Origin: a virus
Strand: one strand, 5' to 3'
DNA: 52,287 bases
IMG/VR virus record: IMGVR_UViG_3300035156_000067
Span: 1-52,287 of that record
This document shows, in pieces, positions 23,848 to 29,535 of the stretch; within the stretch, counting starts at the first letter, position 1; the number at the start of each line of letters is the position of its first letter. Under the pieces are notes generated by a model. It was not told the DNA's origin. It saw only the letters and a program-made list of their open reading frames with translations, and did no database searches. The position numbers and the translations under genes are program-made.

Positions 23848-24176
23848 TCGCCCGCTCCTTCAGACAGGATGGCGTCGATGATGGCGGTGAAGGATGAGCG
23901 AACATGGTCGGGTGTCGTCTGCATGTACGGGAGCTCGTCACGCCCCGCGCAGACCATCTCGACGTCAGGCTCTCGGATTGCCAGTAGGCCGGCGCGGGCG
24001 AGGTCGAGATAGAGATCGGGATTATTGTCGTAGAGCGTCGCGCCCTTGAAACGATCGCCATCACGTTGAGCAATGGCCCGGCCCATTCTCTCGAGCATGG
24101 TGGCGGGCGTGTCCGATTGCTCGGTAGGTATGAGCCCGTCGGGCGAATGAAACCCTGACCCTGATCCGCTAGTCAT
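23844..24176 (-). CDS. Hypothetical protein with palindromic-element N-terminus
   Basis: The product is 110 residues. The first 20 (GSGFHSPDGLIPTEQ) are encoded by element E3 and look like a disordered linker. The rest is helical (ATMLERMGRAIAQRDGDRF, then a C-terminal helix). Similar N-terminal 'GF-S/T-P...PTEQ' peptides occur in two other unrelated proteins of this operon. ATGA overlaps at both ends. Confidence 0.65.
   Translation of the reverse strand: MTSGSGSGFHSPDGLIPTEQSDTPATMLERMGRAIAQRDGDRFKGATLYDNNPDLYLDLARAGLLAIREPDVEMVCAGRDELPYMQTTPDHVRSSFTAIIDAILSEGAGE
24118..24157 (+). repeat. Dispersed palindromic element E3 (antisense, at gene start)
   Basis: On the plus strand it reads TGCTCGGTAGGTATGAGCCC, then GTCGGGCGAATGAAACC. 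The stem is GCCC-GTC-GGGC between the conserved flanks GGTA and TGAAACC. It lies in the first codons of the minus-strand gene 23844..24176. Confidence 0.7.
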
Positions 24177-24472
24177 GATGCAACTCCGAGGGCTTGGTCT
24201 CGGGCTTGGTCGAACGAAACGTCGAACAGCGTTTCCATGTCGTCCACCAGCGTGAAAGCCGCGCTGTTTCCGTTCTGACGATTGATCAGGGCCGTGTGGT
24301 ACTTGGTCAGCGCCGCTCTACAATCTGCTAGAGCTTCGAGAAGGGCGGTGGCGTCGGCGGTGCTGACCAGCGTCAGGGAGCCTTCAGGGTCGCCCGCGTA
24401 GTGTCCGAACGGGCTAGACAGGCTTTCCTTCAGCCTCTCAATCAGCTCTGCGGTGTTGGCGGGGACGGTCAT
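24173..24472 (-). CDS. Hypothetical protein
   Basis: The 99-residue product has an N-terminal helix (TAELIERLKESL), an acidic middle and a helix ALLEALADCRAALTKYH. The style resembles small phage early proteins that are often annotated only as hypothetical. ATGA couples it to both neighbours. Confidence 0.65.
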   Translation of the reverse strand: MTVPANTAELIERLKESLSSPFGHYAGDPEGSLTLVSTADATALLEALADCRAALTKYHTALINRQNGNSAAFTLVDDMETLFDVSFDQARDQALGVAS

Positions 24473-24639
24473 GCCTTACCACCGGATTGCTGAACACGAT
24501 CGAACGCCTCTTGTAGCTCTGCGAGGACGCTGGGGCTGATGACGTAATCTTCGTTGTCAGGCGTCACCGCGCCGACCGGCTCAGCGTTCTCCAGAACTGC
24601 AAAAACCGCAGCTTGCAGATCGTTCATTGCATCACCCAT
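24469..24639 (-). CDS. Small acidic protein, unknown
   Basis: This 56-codon gene fills the space between two ATGA-linked genes. It is acidic with two helices (LQAAVFAVLENA, VLAELQEAFDRVQQ). AAGG lies 7 nt before the ATG at 24639; a second in-frame ATG at 24627 is possible. It overlaps the upstream gene by 8 bp and ends in ATGA with the next gene. Confidence 0.6.
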   Translation of the reverse strand: MGDAMNDLQAAVFAVLENAEPVGAVTPDNEDYVISPSVLAELQEAFDRVQQSGGKA

Positions 24640-25081
24640 TGGTCTTGCCTTCTTTGTTGGAGGTTATGGTTTCATTTGCTTCGCAAATACCGCAGGTGCT
24701 GGAGGAAACGCTCTGATTTACCTTTGGTTTGGCCACCTTGATCTTTGCCGATCCAAGCTTAGTCAGTTTTGCCCTGCTCGCGCTGTCTGGATGAATGCCG
24801 AGAAGGCCCAGACCGCATAGGTGCGCCACCGTTTCCACTGGCCACGGCCCACCTTTTTCGGAATCTGCCTGAAACTCCGACCAGTTCGCCCGCGCCCACC
24901 ATCCTAGATCGGTCTCCCGGCTAAGGGGGCAAACCTTGCTGGCCTGCTTTCGGATCAGACCATAGCCCTTCGCTGCACTTAGGCAGGCCATCAGCACAGG
25001 TGGCAGTTGACTGGAAACTCCCGCCTCCCGCTCGGTGGGCATGGAGCCGCTTGGCGGAATAATCCCAGAATACTCGGTCAT
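24632..25081 (-). CDS. Hypothetical protein flanked by palindromic elements
   Basis: The product is 149 residues. Element E5 encodes its N-terminus (IIPPSGSMPTER) and E4 its C-terminus (SSSTCGICEANETIT), the two in opposite orientation. The middle (LMACLSAAKGYGLIRKQ, TDLGWWARANWSEF) is unrecognised. It is the clearest case of one gene bracketed by inverted element copies. Confidence 0.65.
   Translation of the reverse strand: MTEYSGIIPPSGSMPTEREAGVSSQLPPVLMACLSAAKGYGLIRKQASKVCPLSRETDLGWWARANWSEFQADSEKGGPWPVETVAHLCGLGLLGIHPDSASRAKLTKLGSAKIKVAKPKVNQSVSSSTCGICEANETITSNKEGKTNG
24662..24700 (-). repeat. Dispersed palindromic element E4 (transcript-sense, at gene end)
   Basis: The minus strand reads CACCTGCGGTATTTGCGAAG then CAAATGAAACC. 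The stem ATTTGC-gaa-GCAAAT is quite different in sequence from the GC-rich stems of other copies, yet fully paired. The flanks GGTA and TGAAACC are the same. The CACCTGCGGTA prefix matches E6. Confidence 0.65.
25029..25066 (+). repeat. Dispersed palindromic element E5 (antisense, at gene start)
   Basis: The plus strand reads CGCTCGGTGGGCATGGAGCC, then GCTTGGCGGAATAATCCC. The stem is CCGC-TTG-GCGG. It encodes the N-terminus of 24632..25081. Confidence 0.6.
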
Positions 25082-25266
25082 GCAGGGGTCTCTGGGTTGG
25101 TGCGGAGAGACGCGAAGTAGGCGTATTCGTCACGGACACAGCGCGCCACAGATCGAGAGTTCCAGTACCAGCCTTCGCCGTATACGTTCCGGTTCAGAGC
25201 GTCTTTGACTTGCCAGCCGCCGTCATCCACGACGCGAAAAGGCGCCACGAAAACTATCTCGTTCAC
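25078..25266 (-). CDS. Small aromatic-rich protein, unknown
   Basis: The 62-residue product starts at GTG 25266 with AGAGG 7 nt upstream. It is rich in Trp/Tyr/Phe (GEGWYWNSRSVARC, EYAYF). Its ribosome site lies in a 17-bp sequence that is repeated before 26589..26870. It is coupled to the next gene by ATGA. Confidence 0.62.
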   Translation of the reverse strand: MNEIVFVAPFRVVDDGGWQVKDALNRNVYGEGWYWNSRSVARCVRDEYAYFASLRTNPETPA

Positions 25267-25703
25267 TTCGTCACCTCTTCATTCGGGAGAGGGGGAAGGG
25301 CTGCGAACTTGAGCGGGCGAACAAGGCGGATGCGGGGGCCGCCATCAGGGCGCTCGTGCGTCAGGCGATTATGCCAGATGCCCATGAACTGTTGTTCGAA
25401 AGCCCAAGCGTCAGCGTCTCCGGAAGAGGTGGCTAGGGCGGCTACGACCACCTTGTGGATGTCCGTCTTCTTGGCTGCCGAGAGAGACAGGAAGCCCTCG
25501 ATGCCCGCGACGCAGCGATCGTATGCGTCCTTTTTGACAGCCTCCCCGCCCCCTTCCGGTGCGGATTGAACGGGGGATGCTGCGTAAAGGGGTGTTCCGA
25601 TTGGCACGTCAGCGGACCTGAAAGCCGCCATCGTGAAGCCGTCCGTTCCGGGCATTGAGCCCGCGACGCCGACCGGCACGACTTTATAGGGGTGGGCGGT
25701 CAT
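25263..25703 (-). CDS. Hypothetical protein
   Basis: The product is 146 residues from ATG 25703, which overlaps the upstream stop as ATGA; an in-frame ATG at 25775 lies inside the upstream gene and is rejected. It has a Pro/Gly/Val start (PVGVAGSMPGTDGFTMAAF), a helical centre (KKDAYDRCVAGIEGFLSLS), and a C-terminus LPNEEVTK that is nearly the same as that of the 26867..27778 protein. Confidence 0.65.
   Translation of the reverse strand: MTAHPYKVVPVGVAGSMPGTDGFTMAAFRSADVPIGTPLYAASPVQSAPEGGGEAVKKDAYDRCVAGIEGFLSLSAAKKTDIHKVVVAALATSSGDADAWAFEQQFMGIWHNRLTHERPDGGPRIRLVRPLKFAALPPLPNEEVTK
25273..25289 (-). repeat. 17-bp gene-end/ribosome-site repeat, copy 1
   Basis: ACCTCTTCATTCGGGAG is identical at 25273-25289 and 26877-26893. 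On the transcript it encodes the Pro-Asn-Glu-Glu end of the upstream protein and supplies GAAGAGG as the ribosome site of the next gene in both places. Confidence 0.65.
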
Positions 25704-25936
25704 TTCGAATATCCGAGTGCTGGAGTGATTGAGACGCGGGCCAGTCGCCAGCCCTTGCGGTAGGCGCGCTGCCACACCTTTGAGGTCGTGAGGCCGTCGT
25801 GTCCGCCATGCCGCCAGTCAGCCACAAATCTGGCCATAGACCCGGCGCGGGTTCCTGAGACGGAGTAGATGTCCACCTCGACAAAGCCCCATTCTGGCGG
25901 CGTCAGAACCGCCCATGCGAAGGTCACGGCCCTCAC
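25700..25936 (-). CDS. Small basic protein, unknown
   Basis: The 78-residue product is beta-rich at the start (VTFAWAVLTPPEWGFVEVDIY) with a basic Trp-containing C-terminal half (SKVWQRAYRKGWRLARVSI). That half resembles the nucleic-acid-facing side of small folds, but no family is clear. It is linked to both neighbours by ATGA. Confidence 0.62.
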   Translation of the reverse strand: MRAVTFAWAVLTPPEWGFVEVDIYSVSGTRAGSMARFVADWRHGGHDGLTTSKVWQRAYRKGWRLARVSITPALGYSK

Positions 25937-26592
25937 GCCCCCTCTCCGCGCTTCGTATCGAGGAGGGCTCGCCGGGCGTTAATCTGCTCGACGGTCGCCC
26001 ATTCGTCAGGGGCCTTGGCGTTATCCCATCCGCCGTGTTCGTTCATGGCCTGCCAGCGACCCTTGATGCCGCGTCGGAACTGCTCGCTGGAGGGCTTGTA
26101 TGCCTGCCAGCGATACGGCGACCACGTATGCCCGTAGATCGGTTCGGCGGACCTCGGAGGTGCATCGGACCGCCATTCGATTTGAGCCTCCAGCTCCTTC
26201 ACCCGCTGGTCGTCAGGCGCGGCTAGCGTGGCTTTACGGTACGCGGCCCACGGCGTGTCAGGCGCACGCTCCCCCCGTTCGTCATCAGCTATTGATGGGG
26301 TGAGGGCGCCGCTCAGGGCGAGGATGGCGCGGAGGTCCAGAGCATTGACAACGACCGTGTCGCCCTCACGCCAATCGAACTCGTTGGCGGCGGAAGTCAG
26401 CCGCTCGACAGCCTCCCGCATCCCTCCGACATCACCCGCCTGCAAGGGAGGGGGTGGATAGACGGAGTTCATGCTGTTGGCGAAAGAGGTCGCGTCTCTC
26501 TTTTTGGAGAACCGCGCTATCGTCTGTCCGTCGCTCTCGATGGCCCATCCATCAGGATCGCCTTGAACGACTACGACACCCACGCCGCTCAC
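25933..26592 (-). CDS. Hypothetical protein
   Basis: The product is 219 residues. The N-terminal 45 form a small strand-helix unit (VVVVQGDPDGWAIESDGQTI). The rest is helical with a mid linker, and the C-terminal half is rich in Trp (WSPYRWQAYKPSSEQF). No catalytic motif is seen. ATGA links at both ends make it part of the long early operon. Confidence 0.65.
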   Translation of the reverse strand: MSGVGVVVVQGDPDGWAIESDGQTIARFSKKRDATSFANSMNSVYPPPPLQAGDVGGMREAVERLTSAANEFDWREGDTVVVNALDLRAILALSGALTPSIADDERGERAPDTPWAAYRKATLAAPDDQRVKELEAQIEWRSDAPPRSAEPIYGHTWSPYRWQAYKPSSEQFRRGIKGRWQAMNEHGGWDNAKAPDEWATVEQINARRALLDTKRGEGA

Positions 26593-26870
26593 GCCTTCAC
26601 CTGTTGAGCTTGGTTTACTTCGCCAAGAGGCTCCGTACCGCAGGTGCTTGGGGATGCGGCGGGACCAATGATCTTGATCGTGCAGATGGTCTCGCCCTCA
26701 GATACGATGTCGGCCTGCATGCCGATGCCGATGTGATCCATGACGGCCTTGAGAGCGTCGCTCGTTAAGTCGTAGCGAGGTTCCTTGAACCCCATCCCAT
26801 CCTTGGTTGGTCGTCCGGCGAAGATGCGACCCGAAAGCGCGGCGGTCGCGAGGCGGATGGGATTGCTCAT
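26589..26870 (-). CDS. DUF7446-like small protein with element-encoded tail
   Basis: The product is 93 residues. The first 68 (RLATAALSGRIFAGR, DVT-like DLTSDALKAVMDHIG) resemble a small phage family seen near DNA-modification genes (DUF7446-like; recognition is tentative). The C-terminal tail (PSTCGTEPLGEVNQ) is encoded by element E6. The ribosome site lies in the 17-bp repeat at 26877-26893. Confidence 0.65.
   Translation of the reverse strand: MSNPIRLATAALSGRIFAGRPTKDGMGFKEPRYDLTSDALKAVMDHIGIGMQADIVSEGETICTIKIIGPAASPSTCGTEPLGEVNQAQQVKA
26607..26648 (-). repeat. Dispersed palindromic element E6 (transcript-sense, at gene end)
   Basis: The minus strand reads AGCACCTGCGGTACGGAGCC, then TCTTGGCGAAGTAAACC. 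Stem GCC-tctt-GGC. The downstream peptide TCGTEPLGEVNQ parallels TAGTEPSSASKP of E8. Confidence 0.65.
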
Positions 26871-27778
26871 TTTGAGACCTCTTCATTCGGGAGTTCCCAC
26901 CCGGCAGTCGCCGCAGCGAGGTTTTCTACGTGGCTCTCCCGCGTCCCGGTCCAGAGCGCTGGAACAGCCTTGACCTCAGGACCAATAGCGTTTGCTCGAT
27001 CCGACCATTCGACGGCAGTTTCGTAGTTCGGAGCCGGATAGATGTCGTCCGGGCCGCGAGCATGCATCATCCAGAGCAGGTAACGAGCGGTATCCCATTG
27101 ACCGGCGGTCTCGTCCGCCTGCTCGGTGGGTACGAAGCCCGTCTCGGGCGTAGTGAAACCCTTATCCTTCTCAGTAGGGAGTGAAGAGCTTGGCTTACTC
27201 GCCGAAGACGGCTCCGTACCCGCCGTCGATGGGGATGCAGCGCCACTCAGACGGAAGGCGATGATGCAGCAAGGGCCGCTCGGCACGTTCCACGATGCGG
27301 CGTCGGACGGCCTGTTCATCCACGACCGCTTCCAATCATCGACATAGTCCACCATCAGCCCCGGAACCGGGTTCTCCCCTCCGCTCCACGGGATCCAGCC
27401 TTCTGCGTCAGGACGACCGATGAAGGCGAATGACTTCGGCGATGAGTTTCCGAACGACGTGCCGTTCAGGTAATCGCCCGACCAGCCGTCGCCGTGGATG
27501 AAACGAAGCCATGCGACCCGCCCGTCTCGATGGCGGATAAGGTCACCCGCCTCGCCAACCGGCGGCATGGCCTGACCGGAAGCATCAGCCACAGTCTCGG
27601 TGGGGATTTCCAAGTCGCTCAGCGTCGGTCCGGGGTCCTGACCCATCGCTATCAGCTTGGCGGCATCATCTTGCAGGGCCGCGTCCATGACGGGATCGGT
27701 GCTGTAGATGCCGGTCCCGGTGGGGATTTCCTGCAAGGAAATAGAACCAAAATCTTCCATGGGGTGGTCGGTGTTCAT
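26867..27778 (-). CDS. Apparent fusion of two small-protein modules joined at element pair E7/E8
   Basis: The product is 303 residues from ATG 27778 (ATGA with the upstream gene). Residues about 1-175 form one module with element-type N-terminus (GSISLQEIPTGTG) and an SGAASPSTAGTEP end like a gene terminus. About 175-205 is translated from two elements in opposite orientation, 24 bp apart. Residues 205-303 form a second module starting GFVPTEQADETAG like the start of 23844..24176 and ending LPNEEVSK like 25263..25703. It looks like an old gene boundary whose stop and start were lost. Confidence 0.65.
   Translation of the reverse strand: MNTDHPMEDFGSISLQEIPTGTGIYSTDPVMDAALQDDAAKLIAMGQDPGPTLSDLEIPTETVADASGQAMPPVGEAGDLIRHRDGRVAWLRFIHGDGWSGDYLNGTSFGNSSPKSFAFIGRPDAEGWIPWSGGENPVPGLMVDYVDDWKRSWMNRPSDAASWNVPSGPCCIIAFRLSGAASPSTAGTEPSSASKPSSSLPTEKDKGFTTPETGFVPTEQADETAGQWDTARYLLWMMHARGPDDIYPAPNYETAVEWSDRANAIGPEVKAVPALWTGTRESHVENLAAATAGWELPNEEVSK
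26877..26893 (-). repeat. 17-bp gene-end/ribosome-site repeat, copy 2
   Basis: Identical to 25273-25289. Here it ends the 26867..27778 gene and provides AGAGG 8 nt before the ATG at 26870. Confidence 0.65.
27120..27162 (+). repeat. Dispersed palindromic element E7 (antisense)
   Basis: The plus strand reads TGCTCGGTGGGTACGAAGCC, then CGTCTCGGGCGTAGTGAAACC. The stem is GCCCG-TCT-CGGGC. It is translated inside the fused protein 26867..27778, 24 bp from E8. Confidence 0.7.
27187..27229 (-). repeat. Dispersed palindromic element E8 (transcript-sense)
   Basis: The minus strand reads GGCGGGTACGGAGCCGTCTT, then CGGCGAGTAAGCCAAGCT. The stem is GCCG-TCTT-CGGC. It faces E7 and marks the end of the first module of the fused protein. 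Confidence 0.7.
27594..27615 (+). repeat. Dispersed palindromic element E9 (partial)
   Basis: GTCTCGGTGGGGATTTCC is shared with E10 and, in reverse, E11 (GGTGGGGATTTC), but the second arm and the AGAACC flank are missing. It appears to be a truncated copy translated as DLEIPTE. Confidence 0.5.
27711..27755 (+). repeat. Dispersed palindromic element E10 (antisense, at gene start)
   Basis: The plus strand reads CCGGTCCCGGTGGGGATTTC, then CTGCAAGGAAATAGAACCAAAATC. The stem is ATTTCC-TGCAA-GGAAAT. It encodes GSISLQEIPTG near the N-terminus of 26867..27778 and is the same subtype as E11. Confidence 0.65.
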
Positions 27779-28140
27779 GCTTGCACCTGAGCTTTGCGTT
27801 CGCGACGTTCGCGGTTGCGACGTTGTTCGCGAGATTCCGGCCGAATGTTCTGGACCTTCATGCGAAGGGTGCGCGGCATCCACGTCACGTCAGAGGACAG
27901 AAGCCCTCTGCCCATGATTTGACACTGGCCAGCCGCAGCGCCGATCCGCATCCCCTCCGAGCGCGAGACAAAGCGGCCTTCCGACGTCCAAAACCCGTAA
28001 GTGTCGCTCATGTCCTTCTGATAAGGATCGGGGCGACCAAGGCTCGCGCGTAGCTCCCAATGCTCTCGAAAGCCGTGATGCGTGACGCCATCGCCATCGA
28101 TCAATGCAACCTCGACAAGTCGTTCTGTTGGTTTCGTCAT
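27775..28140 (-). CDS. Hypothetical protein
   Basis: The product is 121 residues with a beta-rich N-terminal part (VEVALIDGDGVTHHGF), a motif YGFWTSEGRFVSRSEGMRIG, and a strongly basic C-terminal helix (SREQRRNRERRERKAQ), which suggests nucleic acid contact. The start follows the upstream stop directly (TGAATG), and the end overlaps the next start by ATGA. Confidence 0.65.
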   Translation of the reverse strand: MTKPTERLVEVALIDGDGVTHHGFREHWELRASLGRPDPYQKDMSDTYGFWTSEGRFVSRSEGMRIGAAAGQCQIMGRGLLSSDVTWMPRTLRMKVQNIRPESREQRRNRERRERKAQVQA

Positions 28141-28311
28141 TCAGAAAAGCTCCATCTGTTGAGAGTTGGCGCGATCAGCCTCAAGGGCTCGGCGCTCTGC
28201 GTTGGCGGCCCAGGTATCGAGGACCGAGGCGAAGGCACGATCGCAGCGCATGTCCGACTGCCGGCGCACATCGGCCTCAGTGCGGAGAACAGCGGCGGTG
28301 TGGCGGCTCAT
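28141..28311 (-). CDS. Small helical protein, unknown
   Basis: The 56-codon gene starts in an ATGA overlap with the cytosine methyltransferase stop. The product is one long helix rich in Arg/Ala/Glu (LRTEADVRRQSDMRCDRAF). It may be a partner of the methyltransferase, but only position supports this. Confidence 0.6.
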   Translation of the reverse strand: MSRHTAAVLRTEADVRRQSDMRCDRAFASVLDTWAANAERRALEADRANSQQMELF

Positions 28312-29321
28312 GCGGCGAGCCTTTCGGCTGGGGCCGCGTCCATGTAGGCACCGATCAGGTTCGTGAACGCCTCGACGTCGATCGCGTCACCGAACCCTGA
28401 CAGGAGGCCCATATTTTTGGGATCCGCATCAGCGAGCGGGCTAAGTCCGGGTTCAACCGGGCGCCAGAGTCCATCACGGCCGAGGAGCCAGTCAGGGCCG
28501 CCGCCATATTCAGGGTCTGGTTCGGCCCGAATGGATCGCCACCCTGCCCCCGATGACCATCCGTCACAGTCGGAGTAGGCCAGACGGACAGAAGGGCCTG
28601 ATCGCCCAGATAGAGCGGCACCGTGCTCTGGTTGGCGTTGCGCTTCCGGAAGTCCGCGCACTTCGCCATAGTCTCGTCCGAGCGCGGGCGATCCGTCACG
28701 GCTGGGGTCGCCCAACCGGATGCCCGTGCCGCCATATCCAAGGTCACCTGAGCTTTCGACCCGTCCGGTTTTCGGCCAGTGACCGTCGTGCCATGGGGCA
28801 CGGTCTGACCACCACTCGGCGTTGTCGGCGTCGGCCACGAAGCCAAAGCGCTGGCGTCGGTGCGCGCCTCCGAAGCCCGCAGCCGGTATATCAGGCGTCC
28901 CGATGGCGTAACGCTCGCCCTCCAGGTCACCTGAAACAAGATCGAGCCACTCGATCGCGTTCGCAGATTGCTCACCAAAGATGCAGACAGGCCGGCGCTG
29001 GCGGATGAGCCGAAACCATTCCGGCCATAGGTGGCGCGGGTCGTCAAATCCGAGGCCGAGCCCGGCTTCCGAGAAGGGGCCGCAGGGGCAAGAGCCTGTC
29101 CAAACAGGTCGGTCATCTGGCCATCCGGCACGACGCAGGCAGAGGCTCCAGAGACCGATCCCGGCGAAGAAATGATGCTGGTCGAAACCGGAGAGGTCGT
29201 CGGGTTGGACTTCCTCGATCGAGCGCTCGTCAACGATGCCATGAGCGATCTCGCCCTCCTCTATGAGATTGCGAAGCCACGCGGCCTTCTTGCGGTCGAA
29301 CTCGTTGTAATAGGCGGCCAC
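28308..29321 (-). CDS. DNA cytosine-5 methyltransferase
   Basis: The product is 337 residues from GTG 29321. Motif I is FAGIG (52-56), motif IV SCPCGPFS with the catalytic Cys80 (79-80 PC), motif VI GEQ (116-118, in place of the usual ENV), and motif VIII RRQRF (155-159). The C-terminal LLSGFGDAIDVEAFTNLIG fits motifs IX-X. The target-recognition region (about 170-290) is compositionally odd (Asp/Gly/Trp/Arg-rich) because it shares its DNA with a second long open frame. There is no restriction enzyme gene alongside, so it is an orphan enzyme, probably protecting phage DNA. Confidence 0.88.
   Translation of the reverse strand: MAAYYNEFDRKKAAWLRNLIEEGEIAHGIVDERSIEEVQPDDLSGFDQHHFFAGIGLWSLCLRRAGWPDDRPVWTGSCPCGPFSEAGLGLGFDDPRHLWPEWFRLIRQRRPVCIFGEQSANAIEWLDLVSGDLEGERYAIGTPDIPAAGFGGAHRRQRFGFVADADNAEWWSDRAPWHDGHWPKTGRVESSGDLGYGGTGIRLGDPSRDGSPALGRDYGEVRGLPEAQRQPEHGAALSGRSGPSVRLAYSDCDGWSSGAGWRSIRAEPDPEYGGGPDWLLGRDGLWRPVEPGLSPLADADPKNMGLLSGFGDAIDVEAFTNLIGAYMDAAPAERLAA
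28355..29242 (-). CDS. Alternate-frame overlapping gene inside the cytosine methyltransferase
   Basis: On the same strand, shifted by +1, 295 codons are open from ATG 29242. The predicted protein has non-random motifs that I recognise from many phage proteins: a segment ILFQVTWRASVTPSGRLIYR, then repeated SWPTPTTPSGG, GWATPAVTD and VWPTPTVTDG blocks, and a C-terminal LNPDLARSLMRIPKIW. AGGAGGG stands about 12 nt before the ATG. Similar frames accompany Dcm-type genes in other phages (from memory), so it may be a true overlapping gene or a by-product of the methyltransferase coding pattern. Confidence 0.5.
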   Translation of the reverse strand: MASLTSARSRKSNPTTSPVSTSIISSPGSVSGASACVVPDGQMTDLFGQALAPAAPSRKPGSASDLTTRATYGRNGFGSSASAGLSASLVSNLRTRSSGSILFQVTWRASVTPSGRLIYRLRASEARTDASALASWPTPTTPSGGQTVPHGTTVTGRKPDGSKAQVTLDMAARASGWATPAVTDRPRSDETMAKCADFRKRNANQSTVPLYLGDQALLSVWPTPTVTDGHRGQGGDPFGPNQTLNMAAALTGSSAVMDSGARLNPDLARSLMRIPKIWASCQGSVTRSTSRRSRT

Positions 29322-29355
29322 GGTCAGCCCTCCCCTTGCGTAACGGAGGGGGTCT

Positions 29356-29535
29356 TCATCCTTCTGCTCCGGGATTTTGATGGTCTATTTCGCGTTGCGA
29401 AATCCCCACCGAGAGCGTGTCGGCGTTATCGCTTACTGGACGCATCACCTCGGGAAGCCGGTCTAGGCCGACGAGATGGATGCCGATGGCCACGGCCTGA
29501 AGCTCAGCGGCAAGGCGGGCGTTGGAGACGGTCAT
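29356..29535 (-). CDS. Small protein with element-encoded C-terminus
   Basis: This 59-codon gene sits between the two methyltransferase genes. It starts in an ATGA overlap with the upstream gene. The N-terminal two thirds are helical (ARLAAELQAVAIGIHLVG), and the C-terminus (LSVGISQREIDHQN) is encoded by element E11. The 34-bp gap to the next gene holds no other gene. Confidence 0.6.
   Translation of the reverse strand: MTVSNARLAAELQAVAIGIHLVGLDRLPEVMRPVSDNADTLSVGISQREIDHQNPGAEG
29373..29415 (-). repeat. Dispersed palindromic element E11 (transcript-sense, at gene end)
   Basis: The minus strand reads CTCTCGGTGGGGATTTCGC, then AACGCGAAATAGACC and ATCAAAATC. The stem ATTTCGC-aac-GCGAAAT differs from E10's by compensating changes while the flanks agree. 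Confidence 0.65.
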
